NCBI RefSeq assembly: GCF_002878395.1
Contig: NC_061118.1
Location: 128,337,901-128,401,900 of the forward strand
Length of the DNA stretch: 64,000 nucleotides
Direction of reading: 5' to 3'
Origin: Capsicum annuum
Lineage: Eukaryota > Streptophyta > Magnoliopsida > Solanales > Solanaceae
Part shown: positions 11,011-23,640 of the stretch, piece by piece
Layout of the letters: each line of letters begins with the position of its first letter
Position numbering within the stretch: the first letter of the stretch is position 1
Position numbers and translations under genes: made by a program
Notes under the pieces: model-generated
Told to the model about the DNA's origin: nothing
The model's database searches: none
What the model saw: the letters and a program-made list of their open reading frames with translations, nothing else

Positions 11011-11579
11011 TAATTGATATTTTTCTAATGAAATAGACCCTGCCAATATAGTTGCCTCTTTTTTAGCTTATAAGCTCTTTCCTTCTAAATCAAAATAGTC
11101 AATTTTCAAATTTCGAGCCGTGAACTTTCTGCTAGTTAGCCATAGCCATAGAAGAGTGACAAAGTAATCAATCACACATAATAAAGTAAGAACTTCATAA
11201 TTAGAATTCTCTAATTTTTTGGGGTTGTTGGGTGGATTTTAGATCACTATGTGTAAAAAAAATTGAGATTTAATTTGCAGCATACTTATGCATTGTTAAA
11301 GCACACATCTAATTTCCAGCAAATTTAGCTTATTGATGCATTTTAATAAATTTTATCTCATTATATAAATAGTATATTGATTTTATTTTTAGGGTGGTTA
11401 GGTATATACTAGCTAATTTTGTGTAAATAAAATTGAGATCTAATTTGCAGCGAACTTATGCATTGTTGAAGCACACTTCTAATTAGCAACAAATTTTGCC
11501 TAATTGATGCATTGCAGTAAATTTTAGCTCGTTATGTAATTCACATATTGATTTGATAGATGTTTAATAACTAGGAAAA
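11011..11579. other. MULE subterminal region without genes
   Basis: AT-rich. It contains a duplicated block of about 170 bp: 11240-11370 resembles 11395-11530, sharing AAATTGAGATYTAATTTGCAG and GCACACWTCTAATT. No ORF. Confidence 0.55.
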
Positions 11580-12470
11580 ACTTAGGAAAAAGACCAAGTT
11601 GTGTTGTATGGGCTAGAGTTTACACTAGCCTGGTCTGTAATGATTTGGAAGATGATCTATAACTTTTGCCCAAAAGGAATAAAATAATCCACCAAACGAA
11701 TAAGTTCTGCCCCATGGGTAGGCATTGACACTAGCTTAGTTTGTAATGATTTTTTAGATGATCTTTAACTCTAGAGGCAAAACTTTGAGCTCACAAAATA
11801 ACTTATGCCCCTTCGGCAAGAGTTTACACTGCATACCTATAATAATTTGATAAATGATCTATAACTCTTGCCCTAGAGGCAAGACTTAGACACTAAATGA
11901 ACAGGTTATGCTGCATGGTTAAGACATGACACTAACTTGGTATTTAATGATATAGTAAATGATCTATAACTATTTCCCAAGAGGCAAGAGTTTTAGACCC
12001 CAAAAGAATACTTATGCCCTATGGGTAAGATTTGACACTAGCATAGTTTGTAATGATTTAGTAGATGATCAATAACTCTTGCCCTAGAGGCAAGACGTAG
12101 ACACCGACGGAACAATTTCATGGTCAAGAGTTAGCACTGGCTTACTCTTTAATGATTTGGTAGATGATCTATTACTCTTGCCCAAGAGAAAAGAACAAGT
12201 TGTGCCCCATAGGCAAGAGTTGACACTGCCTTAGACTTTAATGATTTTGTAGATGATCTATAACTCCTGTCCTAGAGGTAAGATATCGACAACAAAAGAA
12301 CAAGTTATGCTACATGGGTAATAGTTGACACTGCCTTAGTCTATAATGATTTTGCAGATGATCTATAACTTTTTTCCTAGAGGCAAGATATCGACACCAA
12401 AAGAACAAATTATACTACATGGGTAATAGTTGAAACTGTCTTAGTCTTTAATGATTTTACTTGTTGAAGA
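11580..12470 (+). repeat. MULE tandem repeat array 1 (about nine ~100-bp units)
   Basis: Units recur with a period of roughly 100 bp, marked by GACACTRSCTTAGTYTRTAATGATTT and GATGATCTATAACTCTTGCCC. Each unit carries a hairpin CTTGCC-CTAGA-GGCAAG and the palindrome CCCATGGG. Units are degenerate. The array lies between the left end and the transposase. It may be non-coding cis sequence such as transposase-binding sites (inference). Confidence 0.88.
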
Positions 12471-12537
12471 TATATGTTGTAAATTAAACTATTAATAAGT
12501 TTTTGTTGTTTCATTTTTTATTAGGTTTGTACTCTGA

Positions 12538-15127
12538 ATGGATGAAAAAGAAATGAGTATTGAGAAATATAATATAGGGAAATCAATTGAAAGTATTGAT
12601 AGAAATAAAGAGCCAATAGTTATTGAACCAATATTTGAGACTGAGATAGCTGAAGAAATGGGGCAGCCATCTAATTGATATCGAAACTAGTTTCCTGAGA
12701 CATAATACTTTATGAATGAGGTAAATATCAAGTCGATTTTCCTTGATAAAGAAAATATGTGAATTGTATGTTAAATATTGAAATTACACACAACATACAA
12801 TTCAAGGTTATCAAATCAAGCAAAACTAAGATATTCGCTAAAATGTTTGGATGATAACTGCGTGTGGAATTTTCATGCTTCAAAGATTGCCGAATCTTTT
12901 ATCTTTCAGGTTACTACATATGAATAGAATCACATTTGCTTGATTGATTTCATAACATCTGACCATAGGAATGCGACATCAAAGGTGATATATGACTACA
13001 TTCTTGAGCTTGTACATGATTCTTGTAATGTAATCACACCGAACTTTGCGGTAGATAAAATGAGAAGGAAATATAGAATAATCATATCTTACAACAAAGG
13101 ATGTCAAGCAATACAAAATGCTTATATAGTGATAAGAGGAACTCCTAAAGAGAATTACAATAGGTTGCCGTCGTATCTTCACATGATGAAAGAAAAGAAC
13201 TCGGGCACGTACACAAACATCAAGAGGGACAATGAGAACAGGTACACGTGTTGCATTATTAAAATTGAAAACTTTTGTCCAAGAGACAAAGGTTATTCTT
13301 TAATTACAGTGCTTAGATTATTAACATATATGCAACTCTTGCCTCATAGGCAATACTTAGCTTAGAAAATTGTTGTAATGATTATAAACATCAAATGCAA
13401 AATATTACTGATGTTCTTCTGGTCAACATGGGTTTCAGTACACATTTTTTGCTTATGGTGCTTCAATCATCGGATGGACCAACTATACACTGATGATAAT
13501 GGTAGATGCAATATTTTTGAAGTAAATGGGCACGTTCATTTCATACTAACAGAAGGTACAATATGCTTATGACTAACAACACAGAGTCCATGAATGAGAA
13601 ACTAAGAAAATCAAGGAAACTACCAATAATAGGCCTAATTTATTACATTCAGAACAAGTTACAAAGTTGGTTTTATGAAAGAAAATATATGTGCAAGGCA
13701 TGTTTCATCACACATTGGATGTAAATGGAGGTAACTGACACGATTCAAACTGCCTTGAAATTGAAAATAAGTAATTTCTATAAAAACTTTTAATCTTACA
13801 AAGACACATTTTCGTCTTTAAATATTCTAGGAGAAGAACTACTATTTGTTGCATTTGAACTGTTTATTTATCCACATGAAATACAAATTTAAATTGGCGT
13901 GTTCTTTTGTAGCTAAGTCATTTTAATTCCACATTTTACTATTTGTTGAGCTATAAGGTTTTTTGTTTGCAGTGGATTAGTTAGAACTAGCAGTGGCAAC
14001 TGATTTGCCTCTCAATATATGTAATTGAAAGAATACTAAAGGTTTGGCATAACTCGTATTTTGGTAATAGGGAAATATACAACAAAATCAGTAGATAATT
14101 GAGAAGAATAACTTCCACATACTATTAAAAATATGTTCTTTACAAAAGAATAAACCGTATCAGGTTTATCTATTGCCCAAATAGTATTCTACAACCAGAT
14201 GACTCCTTATTCTTGCATTTTACATACATGTGAGCACGGATATAACATATATATTTGTATGTCACACTATAATAGAGCTAGACTCTCTTTTGTACTTGAT
14301 ATATTTTGTATGTCTTCATCTTTTTGATGCCATGAATGATATCACTTGCTTCCTTACATAGAGTCGCTATTTACGTATGTACATCCGTATGACTTTTCTA
14401 TTTAGAAGTGAGATAATGACGGGAACCCAGATTCTGTGAAATAACTATATAGAATGTCACTATATAATTTTTGTTGCTAGATGTTAAACTACACTATTAA
14501 TTAGTCTCTGTTATACTAAATCACTAGAAAGTGATATGTTCATACTTGTGATTTCAGTGCAGCTTATTTTTGTTTTTGAGCTTTCATGAGCATAGCTTTC
14601 AAGATTACAACAAATATAAGTTGTCATTTATTTATCATTTTATTTACTGGTACACCCTATTAATGCAACAAGATTTTTTATAAGGGAAGAAAGAGTTGAA
14701 AATATTGTAGACCTGAAGATTAGGACTTGTCAATGCTTGGCATTTCAAACAGATGAGATATCATGCATCCATGCAATTGCAGTGATAGACAGTAGAAATT
14801 TGAAAAAGTCTAGCTATTGTTCTCATTGGTTCTCAAGACAATCTTGGATACAAACGTACCAGGGAGAAATTCTATCAGTTGGAAGAACATTATCATGGAT
14901 TGTTCCAGATAGTATAAAGGATCTAATCACAAAACCCCCTAGATATGAAGGTTCTGCGAAGGAGAAGACAAACAATCAGACATCCTTACAGGACAGAATC
15001 TTCAAGAAACAATTACATATGTTGGAGATGCAAAATATTTGGTCATAATAGATCAAATTGTCACTACACTCCGATTCTTCATCCATATGCAAGAAGATAC
15101 AAAATGAAAAATAAAAAACATAATTAG
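12538..15127 (+). pseudogene. MuDR-type MULE transposase, degenerate
   Basis: Remnants in family order. The start is MDEKEMSIEKY at 12538, after a TTTTATTAG splice-acceptor-like tract. The MuDR N-terminal domain is broken over two frames (about 12790-12960: NIQFKVIKSSK, then CVWNFHASKIAESF). An intact block at 12940-13230 contains HRNATSKVI, ENYNRLPSYLHMM and GTYT. A GASIIGWTN..MVDAIFLK segment at about 13450-13522 keeps the first catalytic Asp. The sequence then jumps within a few codons to TNNTESMNEKLRK..SWFYERK (about 13570-13690), so the span with the second Asp and the Glu is missing. A SWIM finger (CQC..EISCIHAIA, about 14730-14780) and a C2HC knuckle (CWRCKIFGHNRSNC, about 15021-15063) follow, separated by a frameshift. 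A fragment of the ~100-bp repeat sits at 13328-13362. Confidence 0.88.
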
Positions 15128-15439
15128 GTTTACTTTTTAGTTGAAAACTTGGATTAAAATAGAAGTTATAATGGGATTCTTCGATCCCTTATTTTAGTTA
15201 GTAACAAGTACTTGTGACTTTCGATAAAACAAGCCGCACAAATGTCTTCTTATTTATTCAAAATTTAACTTGTGGTGAAGTATTTAACTCAATGCCTTCT
15301 TATTGATTTCTTATGAAAGTTATTACATGTTAAAAATTATTATATATAAATGTGTAAAAATATATTATATTAACAGGATTCGGGGAAAAACTGTACCCCA
15401 AGAGATGTGATGTAGGTAATTCCATGAGATACACTTTAA
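15128..15439. other. MULE spacer after transposase
   Basis: AT-rich with no gene signal. It holds the presumed 3' region of the transposase gene and leads into repeat array 2. Confidence 0.5.
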
Positions 15440-15870
15440 AATTTTCCTTAAAGGCAAGATGCAGAACAAGTTGTGCCCTATGGTCAAGAGTTGACACTAG
15501 CTTACTCTGCAATGATTTGGCAGATGATCTATAGCTCTTGCCCCAGGGCAAATATTAATACAACAAATGAACAAGTTATGCCCCATGGGCAAGCATTGAC
15601 ACTGGATTAGTGTGTAATGATTTGATAGATAATCTATAACTCTTTCCCAAGACTAAAGACTTTTAGACCTCAAAGGAATAAGTTATGACCCAAGGACAAG
15701 AGTTGACACTAACTTAGACTATAATGATTTGGCAGATGATCTATAAATCTTGCTCTAGAGGTAAGACGTAGACACCAAAGGAACAATATGGGCAACAGTC
15801 GACACTGCCTTAGTCATTAATGAATTGGTCGATGATCTATAACTCTTGCCCAAGAGGATATTAACTTAAT
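15440..15870 (+). repeat. MULE tandem repeat array 2 (about four units)
   Basis: Same ~100-bp unit and same orientation as array 1, with markers near 15490, 15597, 15702 and 15800. It lies between the transposase and the convergent Ulp1 gene, so it may sit in the shared 3' region. Confidence 0.85.
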
Positions 15871-16728
15871 TGCAAAGATGAGAACGCACAATCAGTTCAA
15901 GGTTTTCTTGACAGAAACTTAAGAATAAAATTAGTTGGCCTTTTTGAGTTCCAACTAACTAAGAGCTAAATGTTAATGGTAATTATGCTGTAATGGTTGT
16001 TCAACTTATATTTTTTCAAAGAACATTCTTCCCCTGCCATACAAAATATGTTTGTAGGAATATTACAATCTTACAACCATAAGAGATCCAATCATCTAGA
16101 CCAAAAACTAAAATATTAAAAGAGAAGAACAAAAGTAGTAAAGATTAAAAATTACCAAAAGAAAAGCATGGGGAAGTATTGAATCACTAGTAGAAAAAAT
16201 ATGATACCAATCAACAAACCAAACATATAACCAAATTAATAAAAGTGGAGAACCAACTGCCAAGTAGGAGTAAATGACCCTTATATTTCAAGGTCTAAAT
16301 TGTTTCTTATTTTATGCCATTTAATCGAAGACACACATTTGATTGAAAAGTTCACAATGATCAGAATACTCATGTAGCAGTTGCACATAACTAATGTTAA
16401 GACAACCCCCATAGGAACAAGTTATACCTCATGGGGATGAATTGGCCCTGCCACATTGTCTACTAATTTAGAAGATACTCAATAATTCATGCCTCAAGGG
16501 AAAGACTTGCCACTAGGAGAAGACAAAAATAATTTTTGATTAATAAAAAATAAATATATAAGGATATCAACAAATGAATCAATAGTGATTCTACATTGTA
16601 TACTTTACATTATCGCAAAAAATAGCCGATTCAATTTGAAAACACTATTTGAGCTTTACATAATCGCATAAAAATAGATAAAAATCCTTGATATGTAGTG
16701 ATTTTCAATAAAAACAAAAAAAAAACTT
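15871..16728. other. MULE spacer with one isolated repeat unit
   Basis: No coding signal. One degenerate unit of the ~100-bp repeat is at about 16390-16510 (AACAAGTTATACCTCATGGGG..CTCAATAATTCATGCC). The rest is AT-rich. Confidence 0.55.
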
Positions 16729-17482
16729 CTATTCCTTCTGTGTCTTCTTCCTCTTTTCCTTTCCAAATAATCTGCCAACTTTTTCTGTAGTGTTGATTTG
16801 CATATCAGCTAGTAGTTTTCTCTTTCCATAATCCCATAATAAAGCTCCATACCTCATGCGAACATAACCAATGTCAGTTTGTTTTGAAATATCTCTACTA
16901 TGAATGAAATATTCAGTAAAGGCACAAACAAATGCTCCACAATCACTATTATAGAAAAGAAATATATTACTTGAATATATGGAAAATAGCAAAAAGAGAA
17001 GTGAAATGAACATTTAAAAAATGAAAGCAATAAAATACCATTGAGTTTCTTGTGGAAGCTCATCAACCATTTTTATCGGCAAAGTGTTACTTTCGAATTT
17101 GTCAATGCCCTTCTCAAGATAGAAATTGACCTTTTGCAAAAAATATGGTATCAGTGTTTTGTAAGGTAACATCACTTTTTGAACAACTTTATCACTGTGC
17201 CACATGTGGTTGGAGTTGTATATATATATGCACCAATCGGTAAAGTAAAAATTCCCAAAACTCAATGTCCAATTTCAAATATTTCTCGTGGGACATAAAT
17301 TAGATATAACACATAGTCATCCTTATTTTACGGTACTCTTTCATCATAATAGAAGCTTTTAATATACTCCTCAACCTCATGTTTATCGGGAATGACAAAA
17401 AAATCTTTCCCATTTTCTCAAAGTCTTTATAGAGAGAATCAAGCTTGTTTCTAAATACAAAATCAGTTGTAGTGAACTTCAC
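16729..17482 (-). pseudogene. Ulp1-like cysteine protease (C48) catalytic domain of the MULE, degenerate
   Basis: Minus strand, in three frames. The stretch at 17482-17300 has the region preceding the catalytic His (FRNKLDSLYKDF). Around 17260 a frame reads GH, then a stop where the family has the Trp of the catalytic HW pair, then VLGIFTLP. After a frameshift, 17265-17014 reads CIYIYNSNHMW, where the family's VYDS carries the catalytic Asp, here Asn. It continues with IPYFLQKVNFY and DELPQETQ. A probable intron follows, then 17013-16729 reads SDCGAFVCAFTEYF, the DCG motif with the nucleophile Cys, and RYGALLWDYGKRK. So the Cys is kept, the Asp is substituted and the His strand is broken. The family cleaves SUMO-like conjugates. 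In MULEs its role is unknown. Confidence 0.87.
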
Positions 17483-18267
17483 GACAATATTAGGTTATAT
17501 TTCACCTTCTTCTTCATATAGTAAAATACGTATCCAAATGTTGAACTAAAAAAAAGGACACTTAATAAGAGCATTATAAGACCTTCATTATATCAAGAAG
17601 TAACCAAAGTAAGATGATCAAACCCCTCAAACAATTCGAACACTTAAACCTTCACAGCTTCCATCTTGAGCTAACTGCATATTGTGCAACAGTTAAAACT
17701 TCCACAAGAATCATTCTCAAGATTGACAAATATTATCATTTTCGATCAATGCAAATTACAAGGCAAGTAGGAGGAATTAAAATAATCAATCAAAATTTTG
17801 TTAGGGCCTCTTCTTTTTGGATCTATCCTAAAAGCAAATAATAAAAACACACCAAGTTCAAAATTTCTAGTGGATTATTATGAAAAACCAAAACAAGTGA
17901 CTAACATTAAGAAAATTACAACAAAAACATAAAGTCTATTGCTAACTATATTAACTAAAGAAAAATGTCACAAAAGACGCTATAGATGATTCACTACTGC
18001 CTACCCTATAGCCACAAACTTTATGAATCAACATTCCTCCTATTCCAATCTTATTCCTTATCATGTCCAAAACATCTTTCGATGGAAATTGGAATTCGTA
18101 GAAGACAAGAAAAAGGATTATTAGTTAGATGATACTCTCGCAAAATACTAAATGCTAAGCTCAAAAAAGCATATAAAAACTAGTTACCCAAAACTAAAAA
18201 ATTCTTCCTTCATCAAACACATACACAAAACAACAATTCCATATTCTTTAAATTCACTTACAAGTTT
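17483..18267 (-). other. MULE Ulp1 gene: introns and a possible exon
   Basis: Mostly AT-rich and intron-like. One block at about 17975-18110 (minus) stays open and reads like protein (FPSKDVLDMIRNKIGIGG), possibly an exon upstream of the protease core. I do not recognise it. Confidence 0.4.
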
Positions 18268-18272
18268 CCAAC
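18268..18272. repeat. Left target duplication of Gypsy-2
   Basis: CCAAC, identical to 28128-28132. It fixes both ends of Gypsy-2. Confidence 0.88.
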
Positions 18273-20683
18273 TGACACGACTCGCCTTGGGGCCTTGTCG
18301 TAATGGGCGTCCCAAGTCCGACCAGGACTAGAGATCACCCCCACTACCCAATCCAACCTACAGCCACCTTCCCTGAGTTGGCTAAATTTTGAGCATGTAG
18401 CAAGATAGTGTAACAACTCACATAAATACTATGGAATAAGATAAAAAATGTGACTGACCTAACTGACTCCAACCATCCCATACCAATAATCTAATCATAC
18501 CAAACTATACCAAAACAAGGGCCATAAATCAGGCCCTAACCAAGGATGTTTCAAAACATAATATAATTAATCCCAAAATGAAATATGATGGGACAGTAAG
18601 AAATTATGTCTAATGATGCCAGCCTTAATACTAATACCAATGTTAGGCTGACACCTATATCGATCCCAACTATTCCAACTTATACAAGAACCACAAATCC
18701 TCTAACCAAAAGAGTAATGAAATCTGGTTGGGATGTTCCCCCAACCATAGGCAAAACTAATATCCGAAATAAAATCAAAGTGTCTAGAAATATCCATAAC
18801 ATGAAATGGAGCCTTCGAAAAGGATGGCAGATCACTACTTTAGTCCAAGTGCTGATCCCTGAGTCAATCACTATGTATTAGGAGTAGAACAACCGGTTAC
18901 TGTATAACGTGGGTATACAACCGCCAGTAGACGGGTTTAGCGAGTGAACGCTAGCATGATCTTGGGGTAAAGATAAAATAATGCCATTTATAAAACCAAG
19001 TATGTGTGTGTGTGTATATATATAAATAACTATGTTGGGAAAAGGGACCGGGTTTAGCATGCCTTTAAAACCTTTACCTGGGCTGTGTAGCTTTGCCATC
19101 CTAAACCACCCACGGGCTATATGGGTTCAGCTCCCCCTGCTGAAAGAGCCCCAGTGAGTGTAGCCGCACAACCAGGAAAGAAAACCTTGGGATGACTAGT
19201 ACATCCCTCAAATATAGTGTTACATCATGCATATGGTCACCAAGACCAAGCTCATATCGACAAATATAAGTTTCCAATTTTGGTCCCCCCAGGACCTCCA
19301 CCTTCCATGGCTTGGCTATACTCTCACCATTATTGCGCAATTAAAACCAATTTCCAAATAGCCAACCAATATCTATTTATTAACCAAGGCCATTAATATT
19401 AGTATCGTCATACCAATCCTTAAATGCAATTATTATCCATAGTCAACTATATAGAGGTTTAAGGGGACTTTCAAGTGCCCTTTCATTTACCATATTAAAC
19501 CACTTGGGAATTCCATGTATCCCTCAAGCATAACCATTAGACATTTACTATTCCAAGCCATTAAAACCATACATAATTCCTTTACCAAGTTTAAAAACAA
19601 GCAAGAGTTCCATTAAAAGTAGTTAATGCAATGAACATACCTTTATAAGCATTTTATCAAACATATTTGGGGCATAATATGTCTGAAACCAATTACAATT
19701 ACCATTAAACTATTCCCATGCAATCCAATTATCCAAAACCACTATTAATGCCTATAAAAGCATAATTAAAACTATGGAAAACAATAGCCAACCATGTAAT
19801 ATAAAAGCTACCAAAATATATTTGAAAACCAAAACCATACAATTAATGAAATCACGAAAACATTCATAAAAACCATGTCTTTAGCTGGAATTAACAATGA
19901 GGGAAGATAACATGACTTAAACTAGATGATGACCTAAAGAAATCATCAAGAATATCCCCAAATTGATCCTTTAGTTGAAACTCTGGCTTCCCTTGCCCAA
20001 AAAATCTTGAGAGAATTATGAATTGTTCGAGGAAAGTTTTTAAGTATTAATGAATGGAATAATAGGGTAAATAACCTCCCAAGTAGGTTAGAAGTCGTGG
20101 GACCTTATTAGGATTAGTGGGGAAATATTCAGAATAACCCCACTTAAGTTGCACAAAAATCCTATCACAGGGGTACGACAGAACCACTCGAGTCATACCC
20201 TCCAATACTATTGGTATCCTCCACTCGTATCCTGGCTTCAACCCTTGGATCCAACACTATCCAGCTTATGACTCATCTAACCAAGTCATATTGACAGTAT
20301 TCGATCTGTACCCTTCATCCGCACCTCTGGTAGATTTTAGCTCAAGGAATATTCAGACACTATCCACCTTACGAGTACATGGTATGACTCATACCCTAGG
20401 CTACGACTCATGGTGAGACACTCGTACTCAGATCCAACGCAAGTAACTAAGTCTAAGATTAATTTAAGAAACCAAACAATCCATAACCACCAATACGACT
20501 CGTATCTCTAAGTTGTATTCATTCCAGTAACCAAAATCCATCCCACCAACCAACACTGGTCAGTATACAATTAGACTTTACCATCTGTACCCCACAACAT
20601 ACGGCTCGTACTATCGAGTCATATTGGGTACAGAGACCAGAATTCTAGGAACTATTCTAAGGGTCAAAATTCAGGGTGTTATA
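18273..20683 (-). repeat. 3' LTR of Gypsy-2
   Basis: 2.41 kb. In plus orientation it runs TGACACGAC...GGTGTTATA. On the element's strand it starts TATAACACC and ends GTGTCA. It contains a GT/TA microsatellite at 19002-19025 and the palindrome-rich block at 20150-20650. Confidence 0.9.
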
Positions 20684-20697
20684 GTCTTCCTCACTAG
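20684..20697 (-). other. Polypurine tract of Gypsy-2
   Basis: On the minus strand, TAGTGAGGAAGAC directly before the 3' LTR start TATAACACC. Confidence 0.6.
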
Positions 20698-20859
20698 GAA
20701 TATTCATCCCCGAATTACAGACAAGGTTACCATACACGAGTCATTTTCATTATAAAAAATATTCCTAATCTTTAACAAAGTTTGACAACAAAGAGGAAAA
20801 GATATTAATCTTTCTTATAACAAACTCAGAAAATAAAGATGTTTTGAAGACACATACCT

Positions 20860-21980
20860 TCCATACTAATCCCAGGAATAGAAAAAAATGCGGATATTTG
20901 AACTTCATGTCTTCCTCTGCTTCCTATGTAGCTTCTTCCACCTTATGGTTCTACCAAATAACCTTAACCAAAGACATATCCTTGGTCCACAACCAATGAA
21001 CCTGCCTATCCAAGATCTCAACCTAGACCTTTTTATAAGATAAGGAATCCGTGAGACCCAATCCTTCCAAAGGAACAACCGAAGAAGGATCACCAATGCA
21101 CTTCTTCAACATAGAAACATAAAAGACCAAATGAACCAAGCTCAAGCTAGAATACAACTTCAATTCATAAGTCACATTACCAACTCTTCACAAAATCTCA
21201 TAACCCACATACCGGGGACTGAGCTTCCCCTTCTTGCCAAACTACATTACTCCCTTCATGAGGGATACCTTAAGGAAACCTATATCCCCAACATCAAATT
21301 CCAAGTCTTTATGCCTAACATCCTCATAGAACTTTTGGTGACTTTGGGAAGCCTTAAGACTATCTCGAATTATATTTACCTTCTCCATAGCCTGGTAAAC
21401 CAAATTGGAACCAAGTATGTCCGCCTCACCAAGCTCAAACCAACCAATAGGAGATATACACCTCCTACCATACAATGCCTCAAAAGGGGCCATACCAATA
21501 CTAGAATGATAACTATTATTATAAGCAAACTCCATCAAAGGTAGATGCTCAACCCAATTGCCATCATTATTAATCACATAGGCCCGAAGCATATCCTCCA
21601 ATGTCTGAATAGTTCTCTCTGTTTTCCTATCCATCTATGGATGGAAAGTAGTACTTAGACCCACCTTAGTCCCCAATGCTCTCTGAAAATATCACCAGAA
21701 GTGAGACGTAAACTGCATGCCACGATCATAAATAACTGAAACAGGCACCCCATGCAGCTTCACCATCTCCTGAAGATATAGCTTAGCATAATCCTCTGCT
21801 GAGAAGCTAGTCTACACTAGCAAAAAGTGCTCAAACTTAGTCATCCTATCCAAAATGACCCAAATTGAATCATATTGATTCCGAGATCGAGGAATATCAG
21901 TAACAAAGTCCATATTGATCAGTTCCCACTTCTGTTATGGCAAATCAATTTTTTAATATAACCCTCCTAGCCTCATGTGG
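20860..21980 (-). pseudogene. Gypsy-2 integrase with chromodomain-like tail, degenerate
   Basis: Reading leftward from 21980 on the minus strand. The integrase core has its first Asp in the DFVT segment near 21910 and its second in VIYDRGMQFTSHF near 21740. The third acidic residue is in ERTIQTLEDML (21634-21590), followed by NNSYHSSIGMAPFEALYGRR and GWFELGEADI. The GPF-like C-terminal part runs to 21242. A tail at 21100-20890 retains, over two frames, GLGLTDSLSYKK, ILDRQVH, VKVIW and KYPHFF. That matches the chromodomain-like module of Del/Tekay chromoviruses, which directs insertion to heterochromatin. Stops interrupt the core (for example before TSFSAEDYAK). Confidence 0.87.
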
Positions 21981-21991
21981 TCAACCTTAAC

Positions 21992-22498
21992 CTATTGACA
22001 GACCGTGAACTGGGCCACAAAATCAGCCACATCCCTCTTCATGTCATTCCACCGATAGATCTTTTTGAGATCATGATACATCTTAGTTGAGTCGGGATGA
22101 ACAACATAGTGCAACTCATACACCTCGACCAAAATCCTTTGTTGTAACCCGTCGACATCAGGAACACACAACCTCCCTTGGTATCGTAAAGTACCATCAC
22201 CACTGATTTTAAGCACCACTACCTTTTGTGCTCCAATGTCACTCTTTATTTTCATCAAGATAGGATCTAGTACTTGCTTCTCCTTAATCTTCGTACCAAG
22301 AGGCAATCGAAAAACTTCTTGCACCACCACACCACCATTCTTAGAGTCCAAGAGGCAAAATCCAAGATTAGCCAAGTGGTGAATATCCTTCACCAATTCC
22401 CACTTTTCTTCCACCACATGAGTTAAACTCCCTATGGATAACCTGCTAAAAGCACCAGCAACCAAATTAGCCTTACCTGGGTGATTGTGAAGACTCAT
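21992..22498 (-). pseudogene. Gypsy-2 RNase H end, linker and integrase zinc-binding domain
   Basis: A 168-residue open frame. It begins with the RNase H C-terminal HNHPGKANLVAGAFSRLS motif, where family members read VADALSR, so the last RNase H Asp is replaced by Gly. A spacer with GTLRYQGRLCVPDVDGL follows. The integrase H2C2 zinc-binding domain is at the end: the His region VVHPDSTKMYHDL is kept, but the first Cys of the CxxC pair is Phe (QFTVCQ). This is the longest clean stretch in Gypsy-2. Confidence 0.88.
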
Positions 22499-23640
22499 AT
22501 CATAATTATTGAGAAACTCAAGCCATCTCCTCTACCTGAGATTAAGCTCTTACTGGGTGAACACATATTGCAAACTCTTATGATTAGAAAAGATATCCAC
22601 GTGAACACCATACAAATAATGCCTCCATATTTTCAAAGCAAACACAACCTCCAACAGCTCCAAATCATGAGTAGGATAATTTCTCTCATTTTTCTTCAAC
22701 TACCTGGTAGCATAGTTAATCACCTTTCATATGCTACATAAACACACAACCAAGACCTACCCGAGATGCATCTCAATAAACCATGAACGCATCATTGCCT
22801 TTCGGCAAAGTAAGAACTGGAGCTAAATTTAACTTATCCTTCAACTTCTCGAAACTTCTTTCACAAGCATCTGACTAAGAAAACTTGACCTTTTTCTGAG
22901 TTAACTTAGTCAAAGGAGTAGCTATTGATGAAAAGCATTCCACAAACTGCTTATAATATCCGGCTAAACCCAAGAAGCTCTGAATATCGGATGGAGTCGT
23001 GGGTCTAAGCCACCTCTTTGCCACAACAACTTTCTATGGATCCACTATGATCCATTCACTAGAAATAATATGACCCAAGAAAGTTACAACGTTCAACCAA
23101 AACTCATACTTAGAGAACTTGACATACAACTATTGTTCCTGTAAGGTTACAACACCACACGAAGGTGATTAGCATGATCCACCTTGCTCTTCGAATAAAC
23201 AAAAATGTCATTAAAGAATGCAATAATGAAGAGATCCAAATACTAACATAAACCTTGTTTATTAGATCCATAAACGCTGCCGAAGAATTAATCAACCCAA
23301 ATGACATTACAAAAACATAAAATGCCCATACCGAGTATGAAAAGTCGTCTTAGGGATATCCACCTCCCTAATCTTTAGCTGTTGATACCCAAATAAAAGA
23401 ATTTCCCACCTTGCAACTGGTCAAACAAATCATATCCTTGGAAGAGGGTACTTATTCTTGATCGCAATCTTGTTCAACTGCCTATAGTCGAACCACATCC
23501 AAAAGAAACCATCCTTCTTGTGCACAAAAAACACCGGTACACCCCAAGGAGATACACTATGATGAATAAACCCCTAATACAAAAGATCCTTAAGCTGCTC
23601 CTTAAGTTCCCTTAAGTCAGCCAGACCCATCTATATGGAG
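22499..23640 (-). pseudogene. Gypsy-2 reverse transcriptase and RNase H, degenerate
   Basis: RT is read in pieces on the minus strand. The segment at 23307 onward has MSFGLINSSAAFMDLINKV. In the next frame (about 23260-23180) the active site reads LFIIAFFNDIFVYSKSKVDHAN. The FIDD box of relatives is therefore FFND, with one catalytic Asp lost. RNase H and thumb (23000-22500) keep LTQKK and SFLG-like blocks. The N-terminal RT (23640-23400) keeps IDFVSNTHPISI-like residues. The polymerase is dead. Confidence 0.82.

Noticed and set aside
11580..12470. Regular ~100-bp repeats considered as a CRISPR array
   Set aside because: Whole units are repeated without unique spacers and lie in a plant transposon.
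17614..17841. 75-codon + ORF
   Set aside because: It lies in intron-like sequence of the antisense Ulp1 gene. No motif.
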